Shown here piece by piece: positions 49,619 to 59,372 of a DNA stretch of 64,000 nucleotides. The DNA lies in NCBI GenBank assembly GCA_903858815.1, contig CAIOKE010000363.1, positions 1 to 64,000 on the forward strand, written 5' to 3'. This stretch comes from an uncultured Planctomycetaceae bacterium (GTDB lineage: Bacteria; Planctomycetota; Planctomycetia; Planctomycetales; Planctomycetaceae). How positions within the stretch are numbered: position 1 is the first letter of the stretch; each line of letters opens with the position of its first letter. A program made the position numbers and the translations under genes. The notes under the pieces were generated by a model. The model ran no database searches and was not told the DNA's origin. It saw nothing but the letters and a program-made list of their open reading frames with translations.

Positions 49619-52600
49619 TCAGGAAAACAGCAGTTCCAGATCTTCCACGGACAGGTCTTTCAGAACGTTACTATTGTCATCACCGGCAAGGATCGCGTCA
49701 GCCAGCTCGCGTTTCTGTTTCTGCAGTTCGGCAATCTTCTCTTCGACTGTGTCACGGCAGATCAGACGGTACGCGAAGACGGTGCGAGTCTGTCCGACGC
49801 GATGCGCTCGGTCAATCGCCTGCGCTTCGACGGCGGGATTCCACCAGGGGTCCAGTAGAAACACATAATCCGCAGCTGTCAGGTTCAGACCGAGGCCCCC
49901 GGCCTTCAGACTGATCAGGAACACCGGGCAGTCGGGATCATCCTGAAAATGATTCACTCGCGCTTTGCGGTCGCGAGTCTTACCGTCAAGGTATTCATAG
50001 ACAATCCCCTGACGGTCAAGATGTTCCCGCAGAATGCTGAGCATGCTGGTGAACTGCGAAAACACAAGCGCCTTATGCCCTTCCGCAATCAGCTCCTGCA
50101 GGTGCGGCACGAGGACGTCCAGTTTGGCATACGGTTCGGATTCGTCACCGCGTTTCAGCAGGGCCGGATGGCAGGCAGCCTGTCGCAGTCGCAGCAGAGC
50201 TTCCAGCACGTGCATGCGAGTCCTGGCAATTCCCTGTTCCTGAACCATTCCCAGCAGTGAATCACGATAATGCAGTCGCAACTCGTCATACAACCGTCGC
50301 TGCTCTGGTTCCATGTCGCAGACGATGGTCTCTTCCAGCCGATCCGGCAGTTCGGCGGCGACCTGCTTCTTGGTACGCCGCAGAATAAAGGGCCTCAGAC
50401 CCTTGGCCACCATCTCACGCGACTCACGGCTCTCCGGATCGGCGATATGCGTCCTGAAGGCGGTACTGCGACCCAGCATCCCCGGATTCAGGAACTCAAA
50501 GATCGACCACAGATCACCAGCATTGTTTTCGATCGGAGTACCGCTGAGAGCAAGTCGGAAGTTGGCCTTCAGCAGTCGAGATGCTCGAGCGATCTGCGAC
50601 GACGGGTTCTTGATGGTCTGAGCCTCATCGAGAACGACATAGTCGAAATCGATGTCCTTCAATACCGCAATGTCACGCCGGACTGTGCCGTAGGTCGTCA
50701 GAATCAGATGGTGTCGACTGAAGTCCGCACGCGAATTGGCACGCTCAAGACCCGTGTACTCCATAACTTTCAAAGTGGGAGCAAAGCGGGCACATTCACT
50801 GGACCAGTTGAACATCAATGATCGCGGCACAACCACCAGTGATGGTGGCGGTGTTTTCACATCCTGCAGTCGACGCAGCAGCATCGCAAGAAACTGCACC
50901 GTCTTACCAAGACCCATGTCGTCAGCAAGACAGCCACCGAAATTGAAGTCACCAAGAAACTTCAGCCAGGATAGACCCTCGCGCTGATAGCCACGGAGCT
51001 GACCAACAAACGTATCCGGAACTTCGACCTGCTCAAGCCCGCTGAAGTTGCGGAATCGCTCCCGCATCCGCTCGAACCCCGCATCGATTTCCACGGAATC
51101 CTGAGCCGCCAGCAGAGCATCCAGCAGGGCAGCCTGCGAAGTGGAAAACCGCAGACCATCTTCCGTGGCCGTCCCCAGACCGGAAATCATGCCGATCTGC
51201 TCCAACCACTCCTCCGGAAGAATCCCCAGCGATCCATCATCCAGTCGGACAGTGGAGTCGCCACGTTCAAGAGCACGCAGCAATTCGGGAAACGAAACCG
51301 AACGACCCTCAAAATCCACGTCCGTGTGCACGTCGAACCAGTCCGTGTCGGAACTGACCCGGAATCGCAGCGCACCCGCCTGTCGAACCTTGCTGCCGTC
51401 CGCAAAGACGTTCCAGCCACCTTCGACCAGCTCCCGGACCGCACGCCCCAGATCACGCCGAGCAATTTCCACGTTGACCGTCTGCTTCAGGTCACCCAGT
51501 CGACGACGAAATCCCGTCTGCCGCAGTCGCTCCCAGCAATGACCCTCAAAACTGCGGTCCCGAATAATACAGCGATTGCTCTCACGCTGGACCACAGCCC
51601 AGCGAGCACTACTGCCAGAAACCGGCAATCCCAGATACTCAAAAATGACTTCCGCATTCAGCGAATCGTTGCGCCAGCGAGTTGTCGGAGGAGCGGAAAT
51701 GCGGAGCATCGGCTGAGGCTGCACACGGACCTCCTCCAACTGTAGCTCCTTCGGAAGATCCAGTCGCGGCAACGAAGGAATATCCAGCAGTCGATCCACA
51801 AAATCATGCTGATCCGACAGCGGAATCTGCAGCGGTCCGGCAACTGACAAACCCCGCATCCACTCTGGTGCACCAAAATCACGCAGCACCGCAATGCTGT
51901 CACTGGTCACAACGAAGCCACCCGGAATCACCAGTGGTACTTCCGAAAGTTCCAGAACTTCGTCATTACGCACCAACAGACCACTGACTCGCCAGCCCTC
52001 TGCCTCCGTGTCCCGACGCACTCGAATCGTCAGCTCCCACGGCTCACTGTCATCCCACGTCAGATGCTGCTGCCCAGCTTCATCACTGTTCAGGATTCGC
52101 AGTCGACCACTGCGACACATGTCCGGCAGAATTAACTGACCCAGTTCCCAGGGTACCTGAAACCGATGCGCCGATGTTCGCAGCTCTGCCTGCTGAGTCG
52201 ACCAGTTGGTACGCTCCGGAATCGCACCCGCCAGATACGACAGAAATGTCCGGTCGTCCTCATGCTCAATCTGATCCAACTCGCCCGGACGCACCTTCAG
52301 AGGCTTGATCTTGCCCCACTGACCGCCCGCCCGCCGCTGTCGCTGCGATGCCTGAATCACCAGCTTGCCGGATTCACGGCTGGCTTCAATATCCACCTCG
52401 TAAAAGATCTGCCGCTCTTCCGAATCACCACCTTTACGAGCATCCGGAGTTCCACTCATTTCACCCGACAGCTCGGCCAGACGCGCCTCCCACGGGCGAA
52501 TCGGGCGGACCGGAGCAGCCGGACGAGCCTTCGCACGACCACGCGGCAACCGTGATTCACCCTCAGGATCAGGACCCGCAGCTTCCAGATCGTCTGAAAT

Positions 52601-52933
52601 CAACGGCTGACTCACGGACGGTGCCACAAACGGCAGCAAACGGCCCGGACGGATCGCCGGATTCACAAATCCACGCTGATCCGCCGCCAGCACAGTACCC
52701 CACAAATGCTTGCAGGATTTGCTCTTCGTAAACTGCTCGCAGGTGCAGAACAGGCTGATGTCCTCGGGTTGATAGCGCAGCTGAGTCTGATACTCAGCAC
52801 CATCCACTACCACTCCAAAAACATTCTCTGAAGTCACGCGGATCAGCGAAACCCGCTCAGCTTCAATATACGCCGCACCGCGATGGCGCAAGTCCGCCCT
52901 GAATCGCGACTGCAATAGCTCAGCCAGTGTCAT
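49619..52933 (-). CDS. SNF2-family DEAD/DEAH helicase with SWIM zinc finger
   Basis: FCTCEQFTKSKSCKHLWG SWIM motif; LADDMGLGKTVQFLAML; VLDEAQTIKNPSSQ; DRAHRVGQTRTVFAYRLI. Confidence 0.95.
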   Translation of the reverse strand: MTLAELLQSRFRADLRHRGAAYIEAERVSLIRVTSENVFGVVVDGAEYQTQLRYQPEDISLFCTCEQFTKSKSCKHLWGTVLAADQRGFVNPAIRPGRLLPFVAPSVSQPLISDDLEAAGPDPEGESRLPRGRAKARPAAPVRPIRPWEARLAELSGEMSGTPDARKGGDSEERQIFYEVDIEASRESGKLVIQASQRQRRAGGQWGKIKPLKVRPGELDQIEHEDDRTFLSYLAGAIPERTNWSTQQAELRTSAHRFQVPWELGQLILPDMCRSGRLRILNSDEAGQQHLTWDDSEPWELTIRVRRDTEAEGWRVSGLLVRNDEVLELSEVPLVIPGGFVVTSDSIAVLRDFGAPEWMRGLSVAGPLQIPLSDQHDFVDRLLDIPSLPRLDLPKELQLEEVRVQPQPMLRISAPPTTRWRNDSLNAEVIFEYLGLPVSGSSARWAVVQRESNRCIIRDRSFEGHCWERLRQTGFRRRLGDLKQTVNVEIARRDLGRAVRELVEGGWNVFADGSKVRQAGALRFRVSSDTDWFDVHTDVDFEGRSVSFPELLRALERGDSTVRLDDGSLGILPEEWLEQIGMISGLGTATEDGLRFSTSQAALLDALLAAQDSVEIDAGFERMRERFRNFSGLEQVEVPDTFVGQLRGYQREGLSWLKFLGDFNFGGCLADDMGLGKTVQFLAMLLRRLQDVKTPPPSLVVVPRSLMFNWSSECARFAPTLKVMEYTGLERANSRADFSRHHLILTTYGTVRRDIAVLKDIDFDYVVLDEAQTIKNPSSQIARASRLLKANFRLALSGTPIENNAGDLWSIFEFLNPGMLGRSTAFRTHIADPESRESREMVAKGLRPFILRRTKKQVAAELPDRLEETIVCDMEPEQRRLYDELRLHYRDSLLGMVQEQGIARTRMHVLEALLRLRQAACHPALLKRGDESEPYAKLDVLVPHLQELIAEGHKALVFSQFTSMLSILREHLDRQGIVYEYLDGKTRDRKARVNHFQDDPDCPVFLISLKAGGLGLNLTAADYVFLLDPWWNPAVEAQAIDRAHRVGQTRTVFAYRLICRDTVEEKIAELQKQKRELADAILAGDDNSNVLKDLSVEDLELLFS

Positions 52934-53470
52934 AGGTCAGCAAGTATCTGTATCAGTGGGAATCCAGTCGTTGAAATCAGCACCGCCATTCGCGACTGCG
53001 AACTCACGCTGCCAACAAGGCAATGACTACACTCCTGAAATTCTGTGGAGGCTGCTTCAGAACAGCCATGGACCCGCCCCTTCAATGCCCATCGCTTCTG
53101 AAAACGATTGACACTGACGCCCGCCGTCCACTGCAGCTGCTGACGATCAAACCCAGACCCGTGACGTCCTGTCCCACCGGCTGATCGCCCGCATTACAGC
53201 GGACCGCGAAGCCTAATCAATCAAAGACCCCATGACCAGAACAGCTCGCCGGATTCGCAAACTCAGCAGCAGCTCAGCGCATAAAAAACCGGATCGAAGA
53301 GAAAAGAGCAGCCTCCGTGCCAAAATGCCATCCATGAATGAGCTTTTTGGCCTGCCGCCAGTTCCTGTTGAGTGAGCCGGCTGCGGAAAATCAAGGTTTT
53401 CCCGAGCTGTCTACGCCCTCTTCTGCTTCGATCCGTTCTGCGTCCACGTGAAAACAGGTTTTCTGCGTCC

Positions 53471-53944
53471 TCACTCGGTCAAATGCTTGAATAACTGGCC
53501 AAATTCCGGCATCTCGTCCCGCAAAACCGCATGCCACGCATCAGGTTGCCAGATCTCAACACAAATCACTGCACCCACCACCACCAACTCACCACCCGCC
53601 GCACAACCCAAAAACCCCCGAAAACCCTCGGGAATCAACAGCCGCGAGCGATTCGCCAGACGCACAGTCTGATGACGAGTCGACAACAAACGACCCAGAC
53701 GCTGCACTTCACCCCAACGCTGCTCCATCCGGCCAGCGTCAATCTTCTGCTGCAATAACGCTACGCCACTCTCCAGACGCTGCTGCCACAAACCCGGACG
53801 CCACAGACTGATACAGCCCGCCCGCTCCTTCGCCAGAATTACGTCGCCCGTCTCGTCTGTCACCATTTCCGCCAGCTCAGACGGAAGCATCAGGCGAAAA
53901 CGATCGTCCATCGTTCGCCAATACTCGCCCCTGAGCAACATCAC
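53471..53944 (-). CDS. mraZ: MraZ-family transcriptional regulator
   Basis: [39 protein letters not shown]...[22 protein letters not shown], matching the two AbrB-like MraZ repeats. Confidence 0.8.
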   Translation of the reverse strand: MMLLRGEYWRTMDDRFRLMLPSELAEMVTDETGDVILAKERAGCISLWRPGLWQQRLESGVALLQQKIDAGRMEQRWGEVQRLGRLLSTRHQTVRLANRSRLLIPEGFRGFLGCAAGGELVVVGAVICVEIWQPDAWHAVLRDEMPEFGQLFKHLTE

Positions 53945-54068
53945 GGCTTCCCCGCGGAAAGAACAACCCCATCAACACAGCTGCCAGAAAATACCCGGCA
54001 AAAAACCGCGCAGACAGCGCCTCTTCAGCCTACAGGGCAGAAAACCCACTTTCAACAGTATTTCAAAG

Positions 54069-54101
54069 ATCATTTTGGGATTAAGTCCCACAAAACGATC
54101 T
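54069..54101. promoter_or_regulatory. Palindrome upstream of mraZ (possible operator, or terminator of the 54200-55117 gene)
   Basis: GATCATTTTGGGATTAAGTCCCACAAAACGATC; inverted TGGGA/TCCCA core with 5-nt spacer. Confidence 0.45.
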
Positions 54102-54199
54102 AACAATACGCAGTTGGGGGATGCTCGGCAAGGATCCGCTGCTCAACACCAATCAGATTTTTCCGATTGTGTCGAAAAAAGACGCTTTTCAGACCGAAA

Positions 54200-55117
54200 T
54201 TAGGGCTTTTCCGCGATCACGACAGCACCCGGAGCAAGGAATACGCCCAGCGTGTGCCACAACGCTGTCCCTAACCCGAAACTCAGCTTTACAGGCAGAC
54301 TGGTGTGATCGCTGTGAATCGCACCTCGGGGTGTCGCGCTGATCACCCGAAACCCCGTTTGTTCCAGCAAACTCAGCATACTGCCCAAAGGCATTGAGAA
54401 ACGATGGTCGTTGACTGCCCTGCGCAACAGCTTCTGACCGGCAGCCGCAGTCACCTGCTGCAGTCGAGCCCCGATCGTTGCCAGCCACGACTTGTCAACC
54501 ACTCGCATCACCAGCAATCCGCCCGGCTTCAGGCGGTCAAAAATCTGCCGCAGCTCGGCCGGCTGATCCGGCCAGTAAATATTTGCATCCAATACTGTGA
54601 CCACATCAAGTGGTTCTGACAACAATGTGAATTCCGCAGCTCGACTGCACACCTGGGCCTGAAAACCCAGTTTTTGAACGTGTTTCACGGCCGACGGAAC
54701 AATATCGTAGCCCACGACATCGAACCCGGCAGCGGCAGCGGCCTGCAGAAAACCGCCATAGGCACAACCAACGTCCAGCAGGCGACGACCAGTCGGACTG
54801 ACCAGTCGACAGATACTGCCCAGAATGGACTGATACATCCGCTCTTTGAATTCATTCAACTGAGCACCCTGCTCAGCATCACCCCACGTCATTTGCTCCG
54901 TATGCTGGACCTCGGATTCCAGCGCGTACTCTCGATCCATGAAGTAGGAGTGGCAGTCGGAACACCGCAGCCAGTTCGTCTCTCCACGAGCATTACTGAA
55001 CTGCCACGCATACGAGGCGGATTCCGCCGTCGCACCACAGGCCGGGCAGCAGGTTGTCCGGGTAGCTGGTCGGCCGCGTTCAGCAGTGACTGGTGGCAGA
55101 GGTCTGACGGCAGACAT
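54200..55117 (-). CDS. Class I SAM-dependent methyltransferase with zinc-ribbon N-terminus
   Basis: CCPACGATAES...CSDCHSYF; LLDVGCAYGGFLQAAAAAGFDVVGYDI; LKPGGLLVMRVVD. Confidence 0.88.
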   Translation of the reverse strand: MSAVRPLPPVTAERGRPATRTTCCPACGATAESASYAWQFSNARGETNWLRCSDCHSYFMDREYALESEVQHTEQMTWGDAEQGAQLNEFKERMYQSILGSICRLVSPTGRRLLDVGCAYGGFLQAAAAAGFDVVGYDIVPSAVKHVQKLGFQAQVCSRAAEFTLLSEPLDVVTVLDANIYWPDQPAELRQIFDRLKPGGLLVMRVVDKSWLATIGARLQQVTAAAGQKLLRRAVNDHRFSMPLGSMLSLLEQTGFRVISATPRGAIHSDHTSLPVKLSFGLGTALWHTLGVFLAPGAVVIAEKP

Positions 55118-55513
55118 CTCAACGGGGTCCTGACGATTCTCGATAAGTCCAGCCGATACGGGCGGCTGGCGGACGGGGGGCAGTATCGGGCAGATTTCCT
55201 GAAGGTGTCAATACAGGTGTGCTCGCTGGCCGAAACCGGTCCTGTCAGGAATTCAATTTGAAAAAACAGAGGTTTTTTATCGGCATTTTCTGCCGACCGG
55301 GCGTGTGTGCTGGTTCTGCCAGTGAGGGCTGGAGCCGATCCTGCGGATTAGTTGGAAATCGGCCGTGCACCGGGGCAGGGTGCGGCGAGTTGCTGTCGCG
55401 GTACGCAGATTCCGTCCGACAGGTTGATTCTGCCGTGCTGCTGACCTACCCTGTACACTGCTCGAAATCGTCACAGACTCCTCGGTAAGGCTGCTTCTCA
55501 TTCGGAACACTTT

Positions 55514-56086
55514 ATGATTCTCAGTGGCAGCGAAATCAAAGCTCGGCTTGGTAACGACATTCGGATCGAGCCGTTCAATGAGGATCAGTTGAATCCCAAC
55601 AGTTACAACCTGCGTCTGCATCATGAATTGCTGGTGTACGAAGAAATTGTGCTGGACATGCGTCGCCCCAATCGGTTTCGACGCCTCGTGATCCCGCCGG
55701 ATGGTCTCGTACTGCAACCGGGTCAGATGTATCTGGGACGCACTATCGAATATACAGAGACTCGCAATCTGGTTCCGATGCTGGAAGGTCGTTCATCGAT
55801 TGGGCGGCTGGGTATGTTTGTGCACGTGACCGCGGGCTTCGGTGACGTGGGCTTCTGTGGTTACTGGACGCTGGAGATGATTGCGATCCAGCCCATACGA
55901 ATTTATCCGGGCGTGCAGGTCTGTCAGATTTTCTACCACACGGTGGAAGGCGACATCACGGAATACCACGGTGGCAAATATCAGAAGAACAGCGATATCC
56001 AGCCCAGTTTCCTGTTCAAGGAGCTGACGCAGCGTGAGGATCGCCAGAAGACGCTGGGTTTTGATGAAAGCCCTGCTGGTGGCTGA
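55514..56086 (+). CDS. dcd: dCTP deaminase
   Basis: MILSGSEIKARLGNDIRIEPFNEDQLNPNSYNLRL; EGRSSIGRLGMFVHVTAGFGDVGF. Confidence 0.93.
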   Translation: MILSGSEIKARLGNDIRIEPFNEDQLNPNSYNLRLHHELLVYEEIVLDMRRPNRFRRLVIPPDGLVLQPGQMYLGRTIEYTETRNLVPMLEGRSSIGRLGMFVHVTAGFGDVGFCGYWTLEMIAIQPIRIYPGVQVCQIFYHTVEGDITEYHGGKYQKNSDIQPSFLFKELTQREDRQKTLGFDESPAGG

Positions 56087-56119
56087 GTCTGTCGCGGCAC
56101 TGGTCCAGGGAGCATTGCG

Positions 56120-58042
56120 ATGTGTGGCAAGGGCTTGTTGGCAGCGTTGTTGCTGGTCTGTGGCTGGCTGATTCCGGGGCGTATGGTGCATGCGGCTCCT
56201 CAGTCACCCCCGAACATCGTGGTCATCTTCGTGGACGACCTGGGTTACGGGGACATTGGTCCCTATGGGGCTGTAAAACAGAAGACTCCGGCTCTGGATC
56301 GCATGGCGGCTGAAGGTCTGCGTCTGACGTCCTTCTATTCGGCCCCTGTATGTTCTGTCGCCCGTGCTCAGCTGCTGACCGGCTGTTATGGATCGCGAGT
56401 CTCTGTGCCGGGGGTGTATTTCCCCGGTTCCGCACAGGGGCTGAATCCCGCAGAGAAAACGATTGCTGAGTACCTGCGTGAACGCGGATATCGGACAGCC
56501 TGTATCGGGAAATGGCATCTGGGTGATCAGCCTGAATTTCTGCCGCTGCAGCAGGGCTTTGATCGATATCTTGGGATTCCGTATTCGAATGATATGCAGC
56601 GAAGAGCGTTGACTGGTGGCGAGGGAGTGGTCCCGCTGGTGCGGGATAACGCAGTGGAGCGACTGCTAAAGGATGCAGACCAGAGTGATATCACTCGGTT
56701 GTACACCGCAGAGGCGCTGCAGTTTATCCGGGATGCTGGTGATCAGCCGTTCTTTCTGTATCTGCCGCACACTGCGGTGCACACACCGATCTGGCCTGGG
56801 CCAGCCTTTCGGGGCCGTTCAGCTAACGGGCGATTTGGTGACTGGGTTGAAGAGGTGGACTGGAGTGTCGGGCAGATTCTGGATGAGCTGCGAGCACGCA
56901 GGCTGGAGAGTCGGACGCTGGTGCTGTTTACCAGTGACAATGGTCCGTGGCTGATTCGAGGGGCGGACGGTGGCAGCGCGGGTCCGCTGCGAGGTGGCAA
57001 GGGCAGCACGTGGGAAGGTGGCGTGCGAGTGCCGACTGTGGCGTGGTGGCCAGGACGCATTCCAGCGGGACTCAGCTGTGACCGCATTGCCGGGACAATT
57101 GATGTGCTGCCGACCTGTGTGGAATTGTCCGGTGGGACTCCCGAGCCCGCTCGTACTCTGGACGGACGCAGCCTCGTGCCAGTGTTATTTGAGCCTGCAG
57201 CGAATGGTGCAACGGAGCAGGGCGGTCGTGACTGGCACGCGTATTTCTCCGGGTACAATCTGCAGGCCGTACGACGAGGACCATGGAAGCTGGCTGTGGC
57301 TGCGCAGCCCGCGACGGCAACAGACGCCACGGACAATCCTCAGGTGATTCCGCGCCTGTACAATCTCGAGACGGATCGCGGCGAGCAGCGGAATGTGGCT
57401 GCCGAGCATCCCGAGCTGGTGCGCGAACTGCAGGTGCTGGCTGAGCAGGTGGTCGCTGAGATCGGAGGGAACGAACCGCAGCAGCGTCGTCCGGCGGGCA
57501 GCGTGAAGCAACCTCGAACATTGTATCCGGTGGAGGAGCCTGAAGCAGGGCAGCGAAAGGCAGCGACAGCTGGCCCATTCCGGGCTCTGGAGCTGACAGA
57601 ACCGCGCAATGGTCTGAGTCTGAGTGGTCGTAATGCACCCCAGATCGCCGGTCGTGCATTTCGGATTCAGCTGCAGTTTCAGCGCGAGTCCGAATCCGGG
57701 GTACTGGCAGCGCAGGGTGGCACAGCAGTGGGCTGGTCCCTGTGGCTGTCAGCCGGTCAGCCTGTGTTTTCTGTGCGGATGGGTGAAACGCTGCTGGAGG
57801 TCCGCGGTCCGCAGACGGTGGCTGGTCGCATGACTGAACTGACGGCCGAGCTGCAGGCTGATGGCAGGCTGCGTCTGACGGTTGCCGGTGAGCAGGGAGT
57901 CGAGCGGGCGGGCGCCGGAGTCCTGCAGCGACAGCCGCAGGAAGATTTTTGTGTGGGCACCGACAATGGGCAGCCGGTAGCACAGTATGCTGCCGGAGAG
58001 TTTCGGGGGCGCATTCAGCGAGTGCGGGTGACTGCACCGTAA
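56120..58042 (+). CDS. Secreted sulfatase with C-terminal LamG-like region
   Basis: NIVVIFVDDLGYGDIGPYGA; PVCSVARAQLLTGCYGSRV; GKWHLGDQPEFLPLQQGFD; FTSDNGPWL. Confidence 0.9.
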   Translation: MCGKGLLAALLLVCGWLIPGRMVHAAPQSPPNIVVIFVDDLGYGDIGPYGAVKQKTPALDRMAAEGLRLTSFYSAPVCSVARAQLLTGCYGSRVSVPGVYFPGSAQGLNPAEKTIAEYLRERGYRTACIGKWHLGDQPEFLPLQQGFDRYLGIPYSNDMQRRALTGGEGVVPLVRDNAVERLLKDADQSDITRLYTAEALQFIRDAGDQPFFLYLPHTAVHTPIWPGPAFRGRSANGRFGDWVEEVDWSVGQILDELRARRLESRTLVLFTSDNGPWLIRGADGGSAGPLRGGKGSTWEGGVRVPTVAWWPGRIPAGLSCDRIAGTIDVLPTCVELSGGTPEPARTLDGRSLVPVLFEPAANGATEQGGRDWHAYFSGYNLQAVRRGPWKLAVAAQPATATDATDNPQVIPRLYNLETDRGEQRNVAAEHPELVRELQVLAEQVVAEIGGNEPQQRRPAGSVKQPRTLYPVEEPEAGQRKAATAGPFRALELTEPRNGLSLSGRNAPQIAGRAFRIQLQFQRESESGVLAAQGGTAVGWSLWLSAGQPVFSVRMGETLLEVRGPQTVAGRMTELTAELQADGRLRLTVAGEQGVERAGAGVLQRQPQEDFCVGTDNGQPVAQYAAGEFRGRIQRVRVTAP

Positions 58043-58051
58043 CTTGTCTGC

Positions 58052-58453
58052 TCAACTGCCGGCAGACTGCAGCACGGCTTCTTCCACGTAGATCGGCAAC
58101 ACGGGGTTGTGGTGCACAGCCACCGCGATGCCATCACTGGGACGACAGTCAATTGGAATCACTTCTTCGCCAACGCGGATTTTCAGCGATGCGTAGTAGG
58201 TGTGATCCTTGAGTGACGAAATAATAAGTTCTTCGAAGCGTCCCTGCAGTGCTTCGACGATGTTGCAGATCAGCTGATGCGTCAGTGGTCGAAAAGGTGC
58301 AGCTTCAAGGAGTCGACGATTGATTGCAGCCGCTTCGGTCTGCCCGATGACAATCTGCAGCGAGCGTGATCCACCGGATTCCACCAGCTGCACCCAGTGC
58401 TGATCGTTGAGATCGCAGTCGACGATACGAGAAAGTTCCATGCGAACAGCCAC
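58052..58453 (-). CDS. Bifunctional nuclease (DUF151) family protein
   Basis: VIGQTEAAAINRRLLEAAPFRPLTHQLICNIVEALQGRFEELIISSLKDHTYYASLKI; IDCRPSDGIAVAVHHNPVLPIYVEEAVL. Confidence 0.9.
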   Translation of the reverse strand: MAVRMELSRIVDCDLNDQHWVQLVESGGSRSLQIVIGQTEAAAINRRLLEAAPFRPLTHQLICNIVEALQGRFEELIISSLKDHTYYASLKIRVGEEVIPIDCRPSDGIAVAVHHNPVLPIYVEEAVLQSAGS

Positions 58454-58509
58454 TGAAGAGCTCCTGGGTTCCCGTGCCCAAAGTCAATTGAAAACTGAGC
58501 CGAACAAGG

Positions 58510-58542
58510 GACCCGCGATGCTGTCCTGCAGGATCGCGGGTC
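58510..58542 (-). terminator. Hairpin downstream of the DUF1080 gene
   Basis: GACCCGCGAT ... ATCGCGGGTC perfect 10-bp inverted repeat; no clear T tract. Confidence 0.5.
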
Positions 58543-58557
58543 GTCTGAGTCTGCATA

Positions 58558-59187
58558 CTACTTCAGGCGACGAACCTTGAGGTTGCGGAAGTAGACCTTG
58601 CTGTCCGGGTCATGTGCCTGCAGGGCAAACGTGCCATCGCCCAGCCGACGTTCAAATTCCGGTGAAAATGCCGGCTTACCTTCCGGCTCCGTGTAATCGA
58701 CAGTGATCTTGTCATTGATTTTGATCACGATATGTCGCCCTTCAACACGGATGGATGTTTTGTACCACTGGTTGTCCTGCAGTCCGGGATTCGGAATATC
58801 GACAACGCCATACAGGCTGCCGGACTTCTTCGGGTCGGACTGCGTGACGTTGACCTGGCATTCGAGGCCATAGCGGGGCCAGCCGGTTTCCTGATAGCGA
58901 GTATGGAAGTAGATGCCTGCGTTACTGCCGGGCGTGGTCATCACTTCGCATTCAAATTCGAAGTTTTTGAAAGTCTCTTTTTCTGCGGCGTAGAACAGGT
59001 GACTGCGCGGGCCGTGGCAGACAAGGGTCCCATCCGCGACTTTCCACGAGTCCTGGTTTTCGCTGGCTTTCCAGCCTTCCAGCGATGTTCCGTTGAACAT
59101 GGTCTTCCATTCACCGTCTTTATCGGCGGCGATGGCTGTGCCGAGAGTAAGCAGGGCAGCGGTAAGCAGGAGGGTAATACGCAGCAT
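58558..59187 (-). CDS. DUF1080 (3-keto-disaccharide hydrolase-like) secreted protein
   Basis: Start at MLRITLLLTAALLTLGTAIAADKDGEWKTMFNGTSLEGW; NAGIYFHTRYQETGWPRYGLECQV. Confidence 0.92.
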   Translation of the reverse strand: MLRITLLLTAALLTLGTAIAADKDGEWKTMFNGTSLEGWKASENQDSWKVADGTLVCHGPRSHLFYAAEKETFKNFEFECEVMTTPGSNAGIYFHTRYQETGWPRYGLECQVNVTQSDPKKSGSLYGVVDIPNPGLQDNQWYKTSIRVEGRHIVIKINDKITVDYTEPEGKPAFSPEFERRLGDGTFALQAHDPDSKVYFRNLKVRRLK

Positions 59188-59372
59188 GAGTAATCTCCGA
59201 TGGGCGGGAAGTACAGAATTGCCGGGCAGACTACCGAATCTTTCCCGGGGATGCCAGATGCTGTGGATTTCGGCTGCGAAATCCCCGGTTATTGCCCGCG
59301 GGCGATCGGCATGGTATGTTGGGCACCACGAAAGTGGCTGTTCTGGCGAAAACCCTCTGAAAAGGGCTTGCG

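Noticed and set aside
52934-53470. Possible ncRNA gene in the 537-bp gap between the SNF2 helicase and mraZ genes
   Set aside because: Only short AT-rich stems (e.g. GGAAAA-TCAAGG-TTTTCC); no signature of SRP RNA, tmRNA, RNase P or 6S RNA recognised
57072-58055. 327-aa antisense ORF in the sulfatase gene
   Set aside because: Opposite a clear sulfatase; Pro/Ala/Arg/Ser-rich shadow translation
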